Shown piece by piece: positions 43,880-52,405 of a stretch of DNA of 64,000 nucleotides. The position numbers and the translations under genes are program-made. Numbering within the stretch: position 1 is the first letter of the stretch; each line of letters begins with the position of its first letter. Origin of the DNA: Intestinibaculum porci (GTDB taxonomy: Bacteria > Bacillota_I > Bacilli_A > Erysipelotrichales > Coprobacillaceae); assembly GCF_003925875.1 (NCBI RefSeq), contig NZ_AP019309.1, positions 2,852,001 to 2,916,000 of the forward strand. The letters are read 5' to 3'. The notes under the pieces are model-generated. The model worked only from the letters and a program-made list of their open reading frames with translations, was not told where the DNA came from and did no database searches.

Positions 43880-46227
43880 TCTCTCACCTCTGGCTCTATT
43901 TTATCATAATTTGATTCACCAAGCCAACGGCCTAATACCTTTAAAAGGTACTCAGTTTTGAATGGTTTGGTGACGTAGTCATTCACGCCAGCTTCAAAAG
44001 CCCGCCTTTTATCTTCTTCAAAGGCATTCGCACTCATCGCAATAATCGGGACATCACTGAAACTGCGAATCGCTTTCGTCGCCTGCAGGCCATCCATAAC
44101 CGGCATCATAATATCCATTAAAACACCATCGAAAGGCTGCTGCATGAGGGCTTCAACGGCTAACTGTCCATTACCGACAACGCTAGCCTTCGCATCTAAG
44201 CTTTCGAGAATCGTTTTCGTAATCTCCGCATTGAGCGCATTATCTTCAACAATCAGGATATGGCGCCTTTTGAGGCTCTTGATGGGTTGCTGTTTTTCCG
44301 GCACGCTCACCGCTAACGGTTTGTCATTCATGACTTTCAGTTCCAGTTCTACAATCACCTTCGTGCCCACATGGCTATGTGAGGTGATGGAGATATGGCC
44401 GCCAGCCATATCAATCAGATTTTTCGCAATCGTCATGCCTAAACCAGTGCCTGCGACACCGCTATTCGTGGTATTTTCTTCACGCGAGAAAGGATCGTAA
44501 ATGTTTTTGAGATATTCTTCACTCATCCCAATACCATCATCCTCAATCGTAAAGAGAAAACGCGCATACTGATATTTTGTGCCCGTTAATTCATCGATGC
44601 CAAAGAAGATGTGACCGCCTTCTGGCGTATACTGAATGGCATTCATCAGAATATTCCAAAGCACTTGTTTACATTTATTTTGATCCATGTACAAAACATC
44701 ATGGAAATAGTGTTCTTTGACCTGAAGAACCTGTTTCTTTTTCGTTAAATACGGTCTCAGTTCCCGTTTCAGCGTCTGTAATAAAACTGATAAATGCGCA
44801 CTTTTCTGATGGAGATGGACACGGCCGCTTTCAATTCGCGAAACATTGAGGGCATTATCAATAATAGAAAGCAGAGATTTTGAGGCATCCATAATACGAG
44901 ATAGCGAATACTTCAAGACACCTTCATCATCGAGATTACTTTGGGCGATCTCACAGAATCCCACAATCGCATTCATCGGGGTCCGCATATCATGCGACAT
45001 ATTGGAAAGAAAAGTTCCTTTCGCCACATTGGCATTCTCCGCCTGATTGAGGGCTTCTTTGAGTAAGTCCTGCGTTTCGATTTTACGGCGCTGATCGGCA
45101 TCAACATTCGTAAAGCCAAAGACGATCAGCGGATCATGCTCATCACCAATTTTGATAATATTGACCTCATGGTATTCCAGGCTATCCTGGGCATGTACGC
45201 GATAACGGAAGCGATAGCTTTCCCCTAAAGCGCAGTGATCAAGGATATGGTCAACATCCGTATAGGCTAAAAAAGCTTCGCGATCTTCCTGACAAATTTC
45301 CAAGGAAGCATAGGTATGAAACACCTGACTGATATCTTCCCCATTGACGAGATGCCCTTCTAACGCCGAATTCAAACGGTAAATTTCTGCTTTGCGGTCC
45401 TTTTCACATAGCAATACACTTTCATAATCCTGTGAGAGCGTCTTTAATAAGTGCAGATAACGAATCCGTTCTTCTTCTTTTTCATAACGTTTGGTGACAT
45501 CTTTAAAGACACTTAAAACGATCATATGGCCTTCCTGATTGAGCGAGAAGACACTCGAGATTTCGACATAAAGGGTCGGTTTATCATCCACATGAATCAC
45601 AAAGTTATAAACTGAGGAATATTTTCCACGATGATAGAGCGAATAAACATAGTCTGGCGAGAAATAAGAAATGAGCCCCTCCTGATCGAAATGCACATGC
45701 GTTTCCACAAAGGAACGGAGATACTGAATGCCAGATGCCGGATAGGTCTGTGGCAGCGGCTGAAAGTAAGAGGCATAGCTTTCATCGTGAAAGTCAAAAT
45801 GTTTTAGACTATCCTTTGTCAAATCATATTCACTGCCGGCAAAAGCCTGCCGATAGAGCGCCTTGAAATAAAAATCAAAGCGCTGCTTAGGGGAGATGAA
45901 CTCCTCGCCGGTAAAAGCATTTTCATTAAGAAAATAGACAAGAGCGCGGGGACTCTCGGGAATACGACGCAAAAGAGCCTGTTTCCAGAACTCCCCATGA
46001 CTAGTAAGGGCGTAAAAAGACTGCTTGGCAAGAAGCGCTTCGACATCTGCTAAGCTTTCCTCCAAAAGATGAAATTCCTGTTTGTAAAAGGCTGATAAGG
46101 AGCCATATTCATGATAAGAAAATGAAAAGTGCGGTTCATTAGAAGCAATCAGGGTATAAGTATCCGCTTGAAAATCAAACAGATAAATCGCCGCAATACG
46201 CTCGTCATATGTCATATGTTCTTCCAT
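43876..46227 (-). CDS. Soluble hybrid sensor kinase with C-terminal receiver
   Basis: 783 aa from the ATG at 46227 (GAGGTGG upstream; the GTG at 46236 overlaps the site). No signal peptide or membrane helix, so it senses in the cytosol. An N-terminal region of about 390 residues holds two PAS-like parts (about 180-250 and 265-375). Then NMSHDMRTPMNAI with His412, an ATPase domain (DDGIGM, GTGLGMTIA) and a receiver domain with Asp705 in LMDIMMPVMDG and a final TKPF. No Hpt domain or output partner is near. It overlaps the VOC gene. Confidence 0.94.
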   Translation of the reverse strand: MEEHMTYDERIAAIYLFDFQADTYTLIASNEPHFSFSYHEYGSLSAFYKQEFHLLEESLADVEALLAKQSFYALTSHGEFWKQALLRRIPESPRALVYFLNENAFTGEEFISPKQRFDFYFKALYRQAFAGSEYDLTKDSLKHFDFHDESYASYFQPLPQTYPASGIQYLRSFVETHVHFDQEGLISYFSPDYVYSLYHRGKYSSVYNFVIHVDDKPTLYVEISSVFSLNQEGHMIVLSVFKDVTKRYEKEEERIRYLHLLKTLSQDYESVLLCEKDRKAEIYRLNSALEGHLVNGEDISQVFHTYASLEICQEDREAFLAYTDVDHILDHCALGESYRFRYRVHAQDSLEYHEVNIIKIGDEHDPLIVFGFTNVDADQRRKIETQDLLKEALNQAENANVAKGTFLSNMSHDMRTPMNAIVGFCEIAQSNLDDEGVLKYSLSRIMDASKSLLSIIDNALNVSRIESGRVHLHQKSAHLSVLLQTLKRELRPYLTKKKQVLQVKEHYFHDVLYMDQNKCKQVLWNILMNAIQYTPEGGHIFFGIDELTGTKYQYARFLFTIEDDGIGMSEEYLKNIYDPFSREENTTNSGVAGTGLGMTIAKNLIDMAGGHISITSHSHVGTKVIVELELKVMNDKPLAVSVPEKQQPIKSLKRRHILIVEDNALNAEITKTILESLDAKASVVGNGQLAVEALMQQPFDGVLMDIMMPVMDGLQATKAIRSFSDVPIIAMSANAFEEDKRRAFEAGVNDYVTKPFKTEYLLKVLGRWLGESNYDKIEPEVRE

Positions 46228-46304
46228 GTCTCCCACCTCTTTTCTTTATTCTACCATGTTCTTGTGAAGACAAAAACAAATAAACGAAAAAAGGATAGAA
46301 GAAT

Positions 46305-46994
46305 TTAAACTTTCCATCCTTTGCTTTTGCCGTATTTGATAATAAAAGCGATATTCGATTTTTCAATCTTGCTCATGCGATTATAAACCGTCTCCTGATT
46401 GGTTGTTGCATCACTCTGTTTGATGCGCTGATTATACCAGTCCTTCTTTTTAAAATAAGAAGATAAATCACTATTCGAGAAAATATAGCCATTACGCGCA
46501 TAGATTTCATTTTTCGCATAGTGCAGCTGTTTTTGTGATAACCCCGCTAAGTCATCAGTGGTCAATTCCACCGATGAACTCGTCGCCAGAATATAATCAT
46601 CGAGCGCTTTCGCCTCAGTTTCCTGCTTTTGTTTTTCGACCGCCGCATGATGTGACGTTGTAATATAAGGAATGAGAAAAGCACTGCCGCCAGCAACGAT
46701 GAAAGAAATAAAGAGCGCCACAATAATAAAGCCGAATAAAGAATGGTGCTTTTCCTCAATCGGCAAAGGCTCACTGACTTTTTCTTCCTGACGCTTTGGC
46801 GCACTCATCGGCCGTATCACCGTTGTCTCTTCATCATTAAAAGTAAACGTCTGTTTGGGTTTTGGTTTGGTTTGGACAACCGTTTTTTCCGGAGCTTTCC
46901 GGACCACTTTCTGGGGATCTAATTTGGCCCCGCAGTTCGTGCAGTAAATTGCTTTATCTTTCAGTGCTGCCCCGCATTCTGGACAGTATTTCAT
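46305..46994 (-). CDS. Zinc-ribbon membrane protein with YARHG domain
   Basis: 229 aa. An N-terminal zinc ribbon (CPECG and CTNCG, four cysteines at about 4-22), a proline/threonine-rich linker, one membrane helix (about 85-112) and an extracellular YARHG-type domain (LHYAKNEIYARNGYIF, YFKKKDWYN). Proteins of this build are common in gut Bacillota and are of unknown function, probably sensing or wall-related. Next downstream on the same strand is the hybrid kinase gene, after a gap of 77 bp. Confidence 0.85.
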   Translation of the reverse strand: MKYCPECGAALKDKAIYCTNCGAKLDPQKVVRKAPEKTVVQTKPKPKQTFTFNDEETTVIRPMSAPKRQEEKVSEPLPIEEKHHSLFGFIIVALFISFIVAGGSAFLIPYITTSHHAAVEKQKQETEAKALDDYILATSSSVELTTDDLAGLSQKQLHYAKNEIYARNGYIFSNSDLSSYFKKKDWYNQRIKQSDATTNQETVYNRMSKIEKSNIAFIIKYGKSKGWKV

Positions 46995-47005
46995 GGTGAT
47001 CCCTC

Positions 47006-47287
47006 CTACACATCCTTCATATAGCCTGGTTTGATATAAATAGCGGTCCCAATCGTCACAACCACAAATTCAATCACCAGTGCTGAAAATGGCACCGTCT
47101 TCGTTTGGATGCCGAAAACCAAAGCTAACATTGCGACTGATGTCACAATCAGTCCGATAAAAGCGAGCATGCCAAAACGGCGAATCAGCCGTTCCTGCTC
47201 CTTTCTTTTGCCTTCATTGAACTTCAGGGTTCCATACCCCCAGGCCATGAGGCCAATCGCTATTGCACAATAGATCATTTTTTTCAC
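47006..47287 (-). CDS. Small membrane protein, unknown
   Basis: 93 aa with three hydrophobic segments separated by a basic loop (GKRKEQERLIRRFG). Its ATG lies directly after the stop of the PLC-like gene (47288), and the zinc-ribbon gene follows after 11 bp, so the three form an operon. No family recognised. Confidence 0.7.
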   Translation of the reverse strand: MKKMIYCAIAIGLMAWGYGTLKFNEGKRKEQERLIRRFGMLAFIGLIVTSVAMLALVFGIQTKTVPFSALVIEFVVVTIGTAIYIKPGYMKDV

Positions 47288-48049
47288 CTACTCATAATTA
47301 TGATTAAAATAGTCGCTTAAAGGCGTCCCTTGCTGATAGGCCTGAATTATTTCCTCAATCGCTTTTGCGCCATCGTTGACAGCCTGCTGATAACGCTTTG
47401 CCAGCAAAGTGATATCCTCGGCCATAACAGGATCAGGCTTTTTCATAATGAACATTTCTGAGAAACTGCCGATATGCAAGGCACGAATCAAACTTGATAG
47501 CATTTTTCTCAATAAGAGGCTATGCCCGTAAAGCAGGCGATTGAGTTTACGAAAAGTGCGAATACACGTATGAATAATCGCCGCTTCCACACCTAAGATC
47601 CGGCCGATGCGCTGACATGTTGCGGCATCGTCAGGGAAAGTCTGGGCAACTGTTTTTCGCCGCGTCGGATAGACTTCCATAAAATGCATATCGAGTTCAC
47701 GTTCTATTGCAAAATGTCCAAAATGCTTCTCTTTGACAAGCTGATTAATAAGGGGATGACAGGCATGATCCAAGCTGTAATGACAAGCAAATCCCAGCAG
47801 ATACACCAGACTCTCCTCATCTTGCATATGCGTAATCGCATCAGCAAAAAAGGGCTTAGCCTTTGCTTCATGAAGCATCCCGCCGCGACCATTAATCAGG
47901 TTCTTCTTAGTAGGATGATAATAAAACAAGAGATCTGGTCCCTGGAGACCTAAATAAAACATCTCCTGATGCTGCTGAATAAACTGCTTGTATGGTGATA
48001 TATGCATGACATCATCGCCAAAACACTGATGGGTAAAACTTGCTGGCAT
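47288..48049 (-). CDS. Zinc-dependent phospholipase C-like protein
   Basis: 253 aa from the second ATG (48049), which is better spaced from AAAGGA than the ATG at 48055. Histidine and aspartate residues of the Zn_dep_PLPC fold are visible: THQCFGDDV, GLQGPDLLFYY, FACHYSLDHACHP and the HFAIERELD segment. No signal peptide is seen. Related proteins in Bacillota are uncharacterised, so true phospholipase activity is not established. Just downstream, in gene order, is the small membrane protein. Confidence 0.82.
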   Translation of the reverse strand: MPASFTHQCFGDDVMHISPYKQFIQQHQEMFYLGLQGPDLLFYYHPTKKNLINGRGGMLHEAKAKPFFADAITHMQDEESLVYLLGFACHYSLDHACHPLINQLVKEKHFGHFAIERELDMHFMEVYPTRRKTVAQTFPDDAATCQRIGRILGVEAAIIHTCIRTFRKLNRLLYGHSLLLRKMLSSLIRALHIGSFSEMFIMKKPDPVMAEDITLLAKRYQQAVNDGAKAIEEIIQAYQQGTPLSDYFNHNYE

Positions 48050-48095
48050 AGACATTTTCCTTTCATTTTTTCATTATAATTCTCAAGCTGTAATA

Positions 48096-48203
48096 ATCAA
48101 GACAAAGAACTGAAAAAAGCTTCCGCAGAAGCTTTTTTAAACAAGTTTGACAATCAATAAGACAACTAACAGACCAACCACGGCAGTGATCGCCACTAAC
48201 GCG
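48096..48203. repeat. Left copy of a 108-bp target-site duplication
   Basis: Identical over 108 bases to 50232-50339, with no mismatch. It contains a copy of the GH3 gene terminator and the last 67 bp of that gene (48137-48203), now cut off from the rest. The duplication flanks the IS1634-type element. Confidence 0.95.
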
Positions 48204-48241
48204 GGTATTTTACAGTTGGACAACCTCATATTTTAAATTAT

Positions 48242-48268
48242 ACGCTTTAAAAAAGCGTTTTTTTGTCA
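48242..48268 (+). terminator. Terminator at the left end of the IS
   Basis: Hairpin ACGCTTT/AAAGCGT followed by eight T on the plus strand, upstream of the transposase promoter. It would stop outside transcription from entering the transposase gene. The TATAAT box of the transposase is at 48311-48316. Confidence 0.65.
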
Positions 48269-48335
48269 ACTTTTTCCATTTTTAATCTCGTAATGTTCCA
48301 TAATGTATGTTATAATGGTTTGGGAGAGGTTACAT

Positions 48336-50156
48336 ATGGCTAAACGTTTAAAATCAACCAAATCTAAAAACTCTGAATCATTCTATGTTATCGATGACTT
48401 CTATGATCCTAACACTAAAAAGAAATCTACCTTCGTAGCTGAAAAGCTGGGCAATATCAGGACTCTTATGGAAAAGTATCATACCGATTCCCGGGATGAA
48501 GTAATGAGGCAGCTTCAGCTCTATGTTGATGGACTAAGACAAAAAGACAGTGAGGACAAGGCAGACGTCAAACTAATCCTCAGTCAGGCTGATTTAATAG
48601 AAAAGGACAAGGAAAATCTCTTTAACATCGGATACATGTACATAAGAAACATATTATGCTCATTGGGCATTAAGGATATCTGCAAGGAGATATCAGACCA
48701 GTACAATTTTCAATACAATTTAGCGAGCATTATTAACGATCTTGTATCCGCTAGGGTTATTTATCCTTCATCAAAGCTGTCTACGTACAAATCAACTAAT
48801 AAATTTCTCGACTTGTCCGATTATAAGCTGGCAGATGTTTACCGTTCCCTCAAAGTTCTTTCTGAGCAAAGGTATTTCATTGAAAAAATGCTTTATAAAA
48901 ACAGCTCACAGCTTTTCAAAAAGAACACAGCGGTTCTCTACTATGACTGCACAAATTTCTATTTTGAGATTGAAGAAGAGGATGACTACAGAAAATACGG
49001 AAAAAGCAAGGAAAACAGACCAAATCCTATTGTGCAGTATGGTCTATTTATGGATGCAGATGCTCTCCCTTTAGCTGATTATGTCTTCCAGGGCAATATG
49101 AATGAGCAAAAATCCATGAGAGAGTTAGAGGCTATAGTTGAAAGAGACTTTGCAGTTTCAAAGTTTGTTGTCTGTGCTGATGCCGGACTCAACGGCTGGG
49201 AAAATAAGGTATATAATGACATGAAGAAAAATGGTGCCTATATTGTCACCCAGCCAATCAAGAAAATGTCAAAAGTAATGAAGGAATGGGCAATATCACC
49301 AGAAGGATGGAAGCTTGAGGGATATCCTGGAACTTTTAATCTTAATGATCTGGCTGATAGAGAAACTATAGAAATTGAAGGCGTAAAGAAGAAGATAAAA
49401 GATCTTGTTTTCTTCAAAAACAAATGGGAAAAAAGAACCAAAAAATCCGAATCATCAGGCGGTAAATACACTCTTGAAGAAAACTATATAGTTACTTATT
49501 CAAGAAAATTTGCCAATTACCAAAAACATATTAGAGATAAGAAACTAGAAAGAGCGAGAAAGCTTCTTGATAACCCAGGAAAACTTACAAAAACCAACCA
49601 ACGCGACCCACGCTATTATATTTCTAAAACATCTTTCACGAAGAACGGTGAAGTAGCTAGTGATGCAATTTATACAATTGATGAAAATAAGATTGCAGAA
49701 GAAGAAAAATACGATGGCTTTTATGCTGTAACTACCGATCTTGAAGACAGTGATCTCTCATTAATTATTAGCGCAAACAAACAGCGCTGGGAGATTGAAG
49801 AAAACTTTGAAATAATGAAAAGCGAACTAAAAACAAGACCTATGTATGTATCAAAAGAACATTCAATCAACGGTCACCTGTTAATATGCTTCATTGCCCT
49901 GCTGGTTTATCGTTTGCTTGAAAAAAAGTATATGAATGAAAAATATACGTGTGCAGAATTATTTGATACACTTCGCGATCTTAACCTAACCTATATAAAT
50001 GGAACAAACTATATTCCATCCTTTAAAAGGACAGAAATCGTGGATGACCTAGCTGAAGTTTTTGGATTTCAGCCCTCACGAAAAATAATTACTCAAAAAT
50101 ATTTAAAAAAATTTCAAAGGGTAGTAAATTCTAAAAAAAGTACGAAACTGATTTGA
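48336..50156 (+). CDS. IS1634-family DDE transposase
   Basis: 606 aa from the ATG at 48336 with GGGAGAGG upstream; the longer frame begins inside the promoter. It has the IS4-superfamily features of IS1634: YYDCTNFYFE (first Asp), VCADAGLNG (second Asp), then a long insertion and RWEIEENFEIMKSEL with the Glu and YREK-like region. The C-terminus (ARPMYV-like RPMYVSKEHSINGHLLICF) fits the family. Uninterrupted, so likely active. Confidence 0.95.
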   Translation: MAKRLKSTKSKNSESFYVIDDFYDPNTKKKSTFVAEKLGNIRTLMEKYHTDSRDEVMRQLQLYVDGLRQKDSEDKADVKLILSQADLIEKDKENLFNIGYMYIRNILCSLGIKDICKEISDQYNFQYNLASIINDLVSARVIYPSSKLSTYKSTNKFLDLSDYKLADVYRSLKVLSEQRYFIEKMLYKNSSQLFKKNTAVLYYDCTNFYFEIEEEDDYRKYGKSKENRPNPIVQYGLFMDADALPLADYVFQGNMNEQKSMRELEAIVERDFAVSKFVVCADAGLNGWENKVYNDMKKNGAYIVTQPIKKMSKVMKEWAISPEGWKLEGYPGTFNLNDLADRETIEIEGVKKKIKDLVFFKNKWEKRTKKSESSGGKYTLEENYIVTYSRKFANYQKHIRDKKLERARKLLDNPGKLTKTNQRDPRYYISKTSFTKNGEVASDAIYTIDENKIAEEEKYDGFYAVTTDLEDSDLSLIISANKQRWEIEENFEIMKSELKTRPMYVSKEHSINGHLLICFIALLVYRLLEKKYMNEKYTCAELFDTLRDLNLTYINGTNYIPSFKRTEIVDDLAEVFGFQPSRKIITQKYLKKFQRVVNSKKSTKLI

Positions 50157-50162
50157 ATAAAG

Positions 50163-50202
50163 AAAAGGCAAAATATATTGATGTATTCAATGTATTTTGC
50201 CT
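50163..50202 (+). terminator. Terminator after the transposase
   Basis: Arms AGGCAAAATA/TATTTTGCCT with a roughly 18-nt loop, followed by a short TTTA run. Confidence 0.7.
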
Positions 50203-50231
50203 TTATTAGCTTATCAGCTGTAAAATATGAG

Positions 50232-50339
50232 ATCAAGACAAAGAACTGAAAAAAGCTTCCGCAGAAGCTTTTTTAAACAAGTTTGACAATCAATAAGACA
50301 ACTAACAGACCAACCACGGCAGTGATCGCCACTAACGCG
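50232..50339. repeat. Right copy of the 108-bp target-site duplication
   Basis: Perfect copy of 48096-48203. It includes the functional 3' end and terminator of the GH3 gene, so the insertion left that gene intact. Confidence 0.95.
50247..50274 (-). terminator. Terminator after the GH3 gene
   Basis: Eleven-bp stem AAAAAAGCTTC/GAAGCTTTTTT with a 4-nt loop; T residues follow on the minus strand. A second copy lies in the left duplication at about 48111-48138. Confidence 0.85.
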
Positions 50340-52330
50340 AAGAGAATTTTGTTTTGTTTGCCTTCCGCAATCTGAATCAGATGCGCCTGAGCCGGCGTCA
50401 CCTGTTTACTTTCTTCCTGTAAAGGCTGCTCCTTAACCAGCGCTTTGATTTTTAAACCATAACCGCGTTTATAAACAATCGTATCGCTAAAACGTGATGT
50501 TGTCTGATTAAAAGCTGGAACATTGACCGGTAAGACGCCCTGGATCGTATGCGCGCCAAAGAGGCATTCCACCCCGGCCACAATATTAGGACCATACGCC
50601 TTTTCTGGTTTGAGGGCTTCGGTTGGATCCATCCCGGCATTGCCATAAACGGCGATCATGCCCTGCGCTTCTTTATATGAAGCAACATCATAAGGTTTTG
50701 CAATACTCATGATAATTCCCTTCTTTTTGGCGGCCGCCGCAATTTTCATCGCTAAAGCAGGTACGCGCGTCGCATAGTTAGAGGCATTCATTTGGGTATT
50801 CGTGACAATCTCGGAATTACAAATGACAATCGAGGCTTTCGCAATCTTTTGGGAAAGTTCGCTTTCCGACGTCTGCGCGCTATAGCGCATCACCTCATAG
50901 TGACTCTCTAAAGCAATCACCTTATTAGCCGTTAAGCGGCGCATCCCTAGTTTAATAGCTGGAATCTCATTATCATAAGGGGTTAAGAATAACACGTGAT
51001 CATTCTTACTTAGTTTAATTGGTAAAACATTGCCTTCATTTTTAAGACATGTGACAGCTTTATTGGTGATCTCTGCTTCAATATTGTGATGCGCATCAGA
51101 TCCCACCTGTTTTAAAGCTGAGGCTGGATACTGACTCGCTGCATAATTAAGAATCTTTTTCTTTTCCTTCAGCGTTAAAATACGTTTCACCGAAGCATCA
51201 ATCGTGGCAACATCAATCAGTTTACGATTGACTTCACTTTCGAGTTCATTGAGTAAAGTCGCAAATTTACTCATATCTTTCGTCGTATGCACTTCCATTG
51301 GCATCACCAGTAAATCATTACCGGCATTAATAGCCTTCGTCGCCGCATTGAGTTCACTTAAGTTCTCACTGATTGCGGACATATTAAGCGCATCGGTCGC
51401 CACTACGCCCTGATAGCCTAAACGCTGACGTAAGACGACATTGACCATCGTTTTCGATAAAGAGGCCGGCGTATTTATATAAGTTCCTTTTTTGGTAATG
51501 ATTTTATACGGATCAATACTCGGGTAACAAATATGTCCCGTCATCACCATATCCACGCCATTTTTAATAGCTTCCTGATAAGGCAGTAGTTCGCTTTGCA
51601 TAAGACTTTGTAAACCTTTATTCGTCACAATTGGCAAGCCGCTATGGGAATCCGTGGCAGTATCGCCATGACCTGGGAAATGTTTCACACTCGCGATCAC
51701 GCCAGTGCTATCGATCCCTTTAATCATTGCCGTACCATATTTTGCGACCGTCTTGGCATCATCAGAGAAGCTGCGTAAGCCGATCACCGGATTATTCGCA
51801 TTATTGTTTATATCGACCACCGGCGCAAAATCGGTATTAATCCCTAAGGCTTTTAATTCTTCGCCCATCACTTTGCCAGCTGCAGTGGCCTTTTGCGGAT
51901 CGTTTGTGGCAGCGGTGGCCATATTGCCGGGCATCGCACAGCCGATCTTTAACCGATTGACAATCCCGCCTTCCTGATCGGTACCAATGATCAGTGGAAT
52001 TTTATTGGTGCTTTTTAACGCAGCCGCCTGCAGATCCTTCGTCAACTTAAGGGTTTGTTCTTTCCCCTGGATATTCTCACCAAAGAGAATGACCCCGCCA
52101 AAATCATATTGTGATAAGAGACTGCTGACATCAGTATTCATTTCTGTAAAGTTCTTATTATTCCACGTTCTGAAGTCAACGACCATCATCTGCGCCAGTT
52201 TCTGTTTAAGCGTCATTTTAGATATGATCGTATCAACTGAGGACGCGGCGGACACAACGGTCACGTTAGACGCTAACATCATCAGTGAGACAAGAAACAT
52301 ACCCATTTTCTTTATTCTCATTTTTTTCAC
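50273..52330 (-). CDS. Secreted GH3 beta-N-acetylhexosaminidase (NagZ-like)
   Basis: 685 aa. A signal peptide (ending VSAASS, about residue 30) is followed by a GH3 barrel with the NagZ features IIGTDQEGGIVNRL, NTDFAPVVDIN and KHFPGHGDTATDSH, the last holding the catalytic His of these glycosidases, and VVATDALNMSAI around the nucleophile Asp. A second alpha/beta domain follows. The C-terminus is a membrane helix (KILFALVAITAVVG...LIVKLV), so it is anchored outside the cell. It likely trims N-acetylglucosamine from peptidoglycan or host glycans. Confidence 0.92.
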   Translation of the reverse strand: MKKMRIKKMGMFLVSLMMLASNVTVVSAASSVDTIISKMTLKQKLAQMMVVDFRTWNNKNFTEMNTDVSSLLSQYDFGGVILFGENIQGKEQTLKLTKDLQAAALKSTNKIPLIIGTDQEGGIVNRLKIGCAMPGNMATAATNDPQKATAAGKVMGEELKALGINTDFAPVVDINNNANNPVIGLRSFSDDAKTVAKYGTAMIKGIDSTGVIASVKHFPGHGDTATDSHSGLPIVTNKGLQSLMQSELLPYQEAIKNGVDMVMTGHICYPSIDPYKIITKKGTYINTPASLSKTMVNVVLRQRLGYQGVVATDALNMSAISENLSELNAATKAINAGNDLLVMPMEVHTTKDMSKFATLLNELESEVNRKLIDVATIDASVKRILTLKEKKKILNYAASQYPASALKQVGSDAHHNIEAEITNKAVTCLKNEGNVLPIKLSKNDHVLFLTPYDNEIPAIKLGMRRLTANKVIALESHYEVMRYSAQTSESELSQKIAKASIVICNSEIVTNTQMNASNYATRVPALAMKIAAAAKKKGIIMSIAKPYDVASYKEAQGMIAVYGNAGMDPTEALKPEKAYGPNIVAGVECLFGAHTIQGVLPVNVPAFNQTTSRFSDTIVYKRGYGLKIKALVKEQPLQEESKQVTPAQAHLIQIAEGKQNKILFALVAITAVVGLLVVLLIVKLV

Positions 52331-52379
52331 CTTCTTAAGGTTATTCTATTATGTTTAAGCCTTTTTGACAACAAATAAA

Positions 52380-52401
52380 GAGCAGGATGCAAATCCTGCT
52401 C
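52380..52401 (-). terminator. Terminator after the flavodiiron gene
   Basis: Nine-bp stem GAGCAGGAT/ATCCTGCTC with a 4-nt loop and TTTATT on the minus strand. Confidence 0.7.
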
Positions 52402-52405
52402 ACAA

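Larger units (their letters stand above)
48204..50231 (+). mobile_element. IS1634-family insertion sequence (2028 bp)
   Basis: Lies exactly between the two 108-bp direct repeats. Near its ends are inverted sequences sharing TATTTTACAG(T/C)TG (48206- and, complemented, 50213-50227), offset by about two bases from the repeat edges. It has one transposase gene and its own terminator at each end. Long, variable duplications are a known trait of IS1634-type elements. Base composition is AT richer than neighbouring genes. The terminal repeat boundaries may be off by 1-3 bases. Confidence 0.93.

Noticed and set aside
48137-48203. A separate small gene at the left duplication
   Set aside because: It is a duplicated 67-bp tail of the GH3 gene with no start codon.
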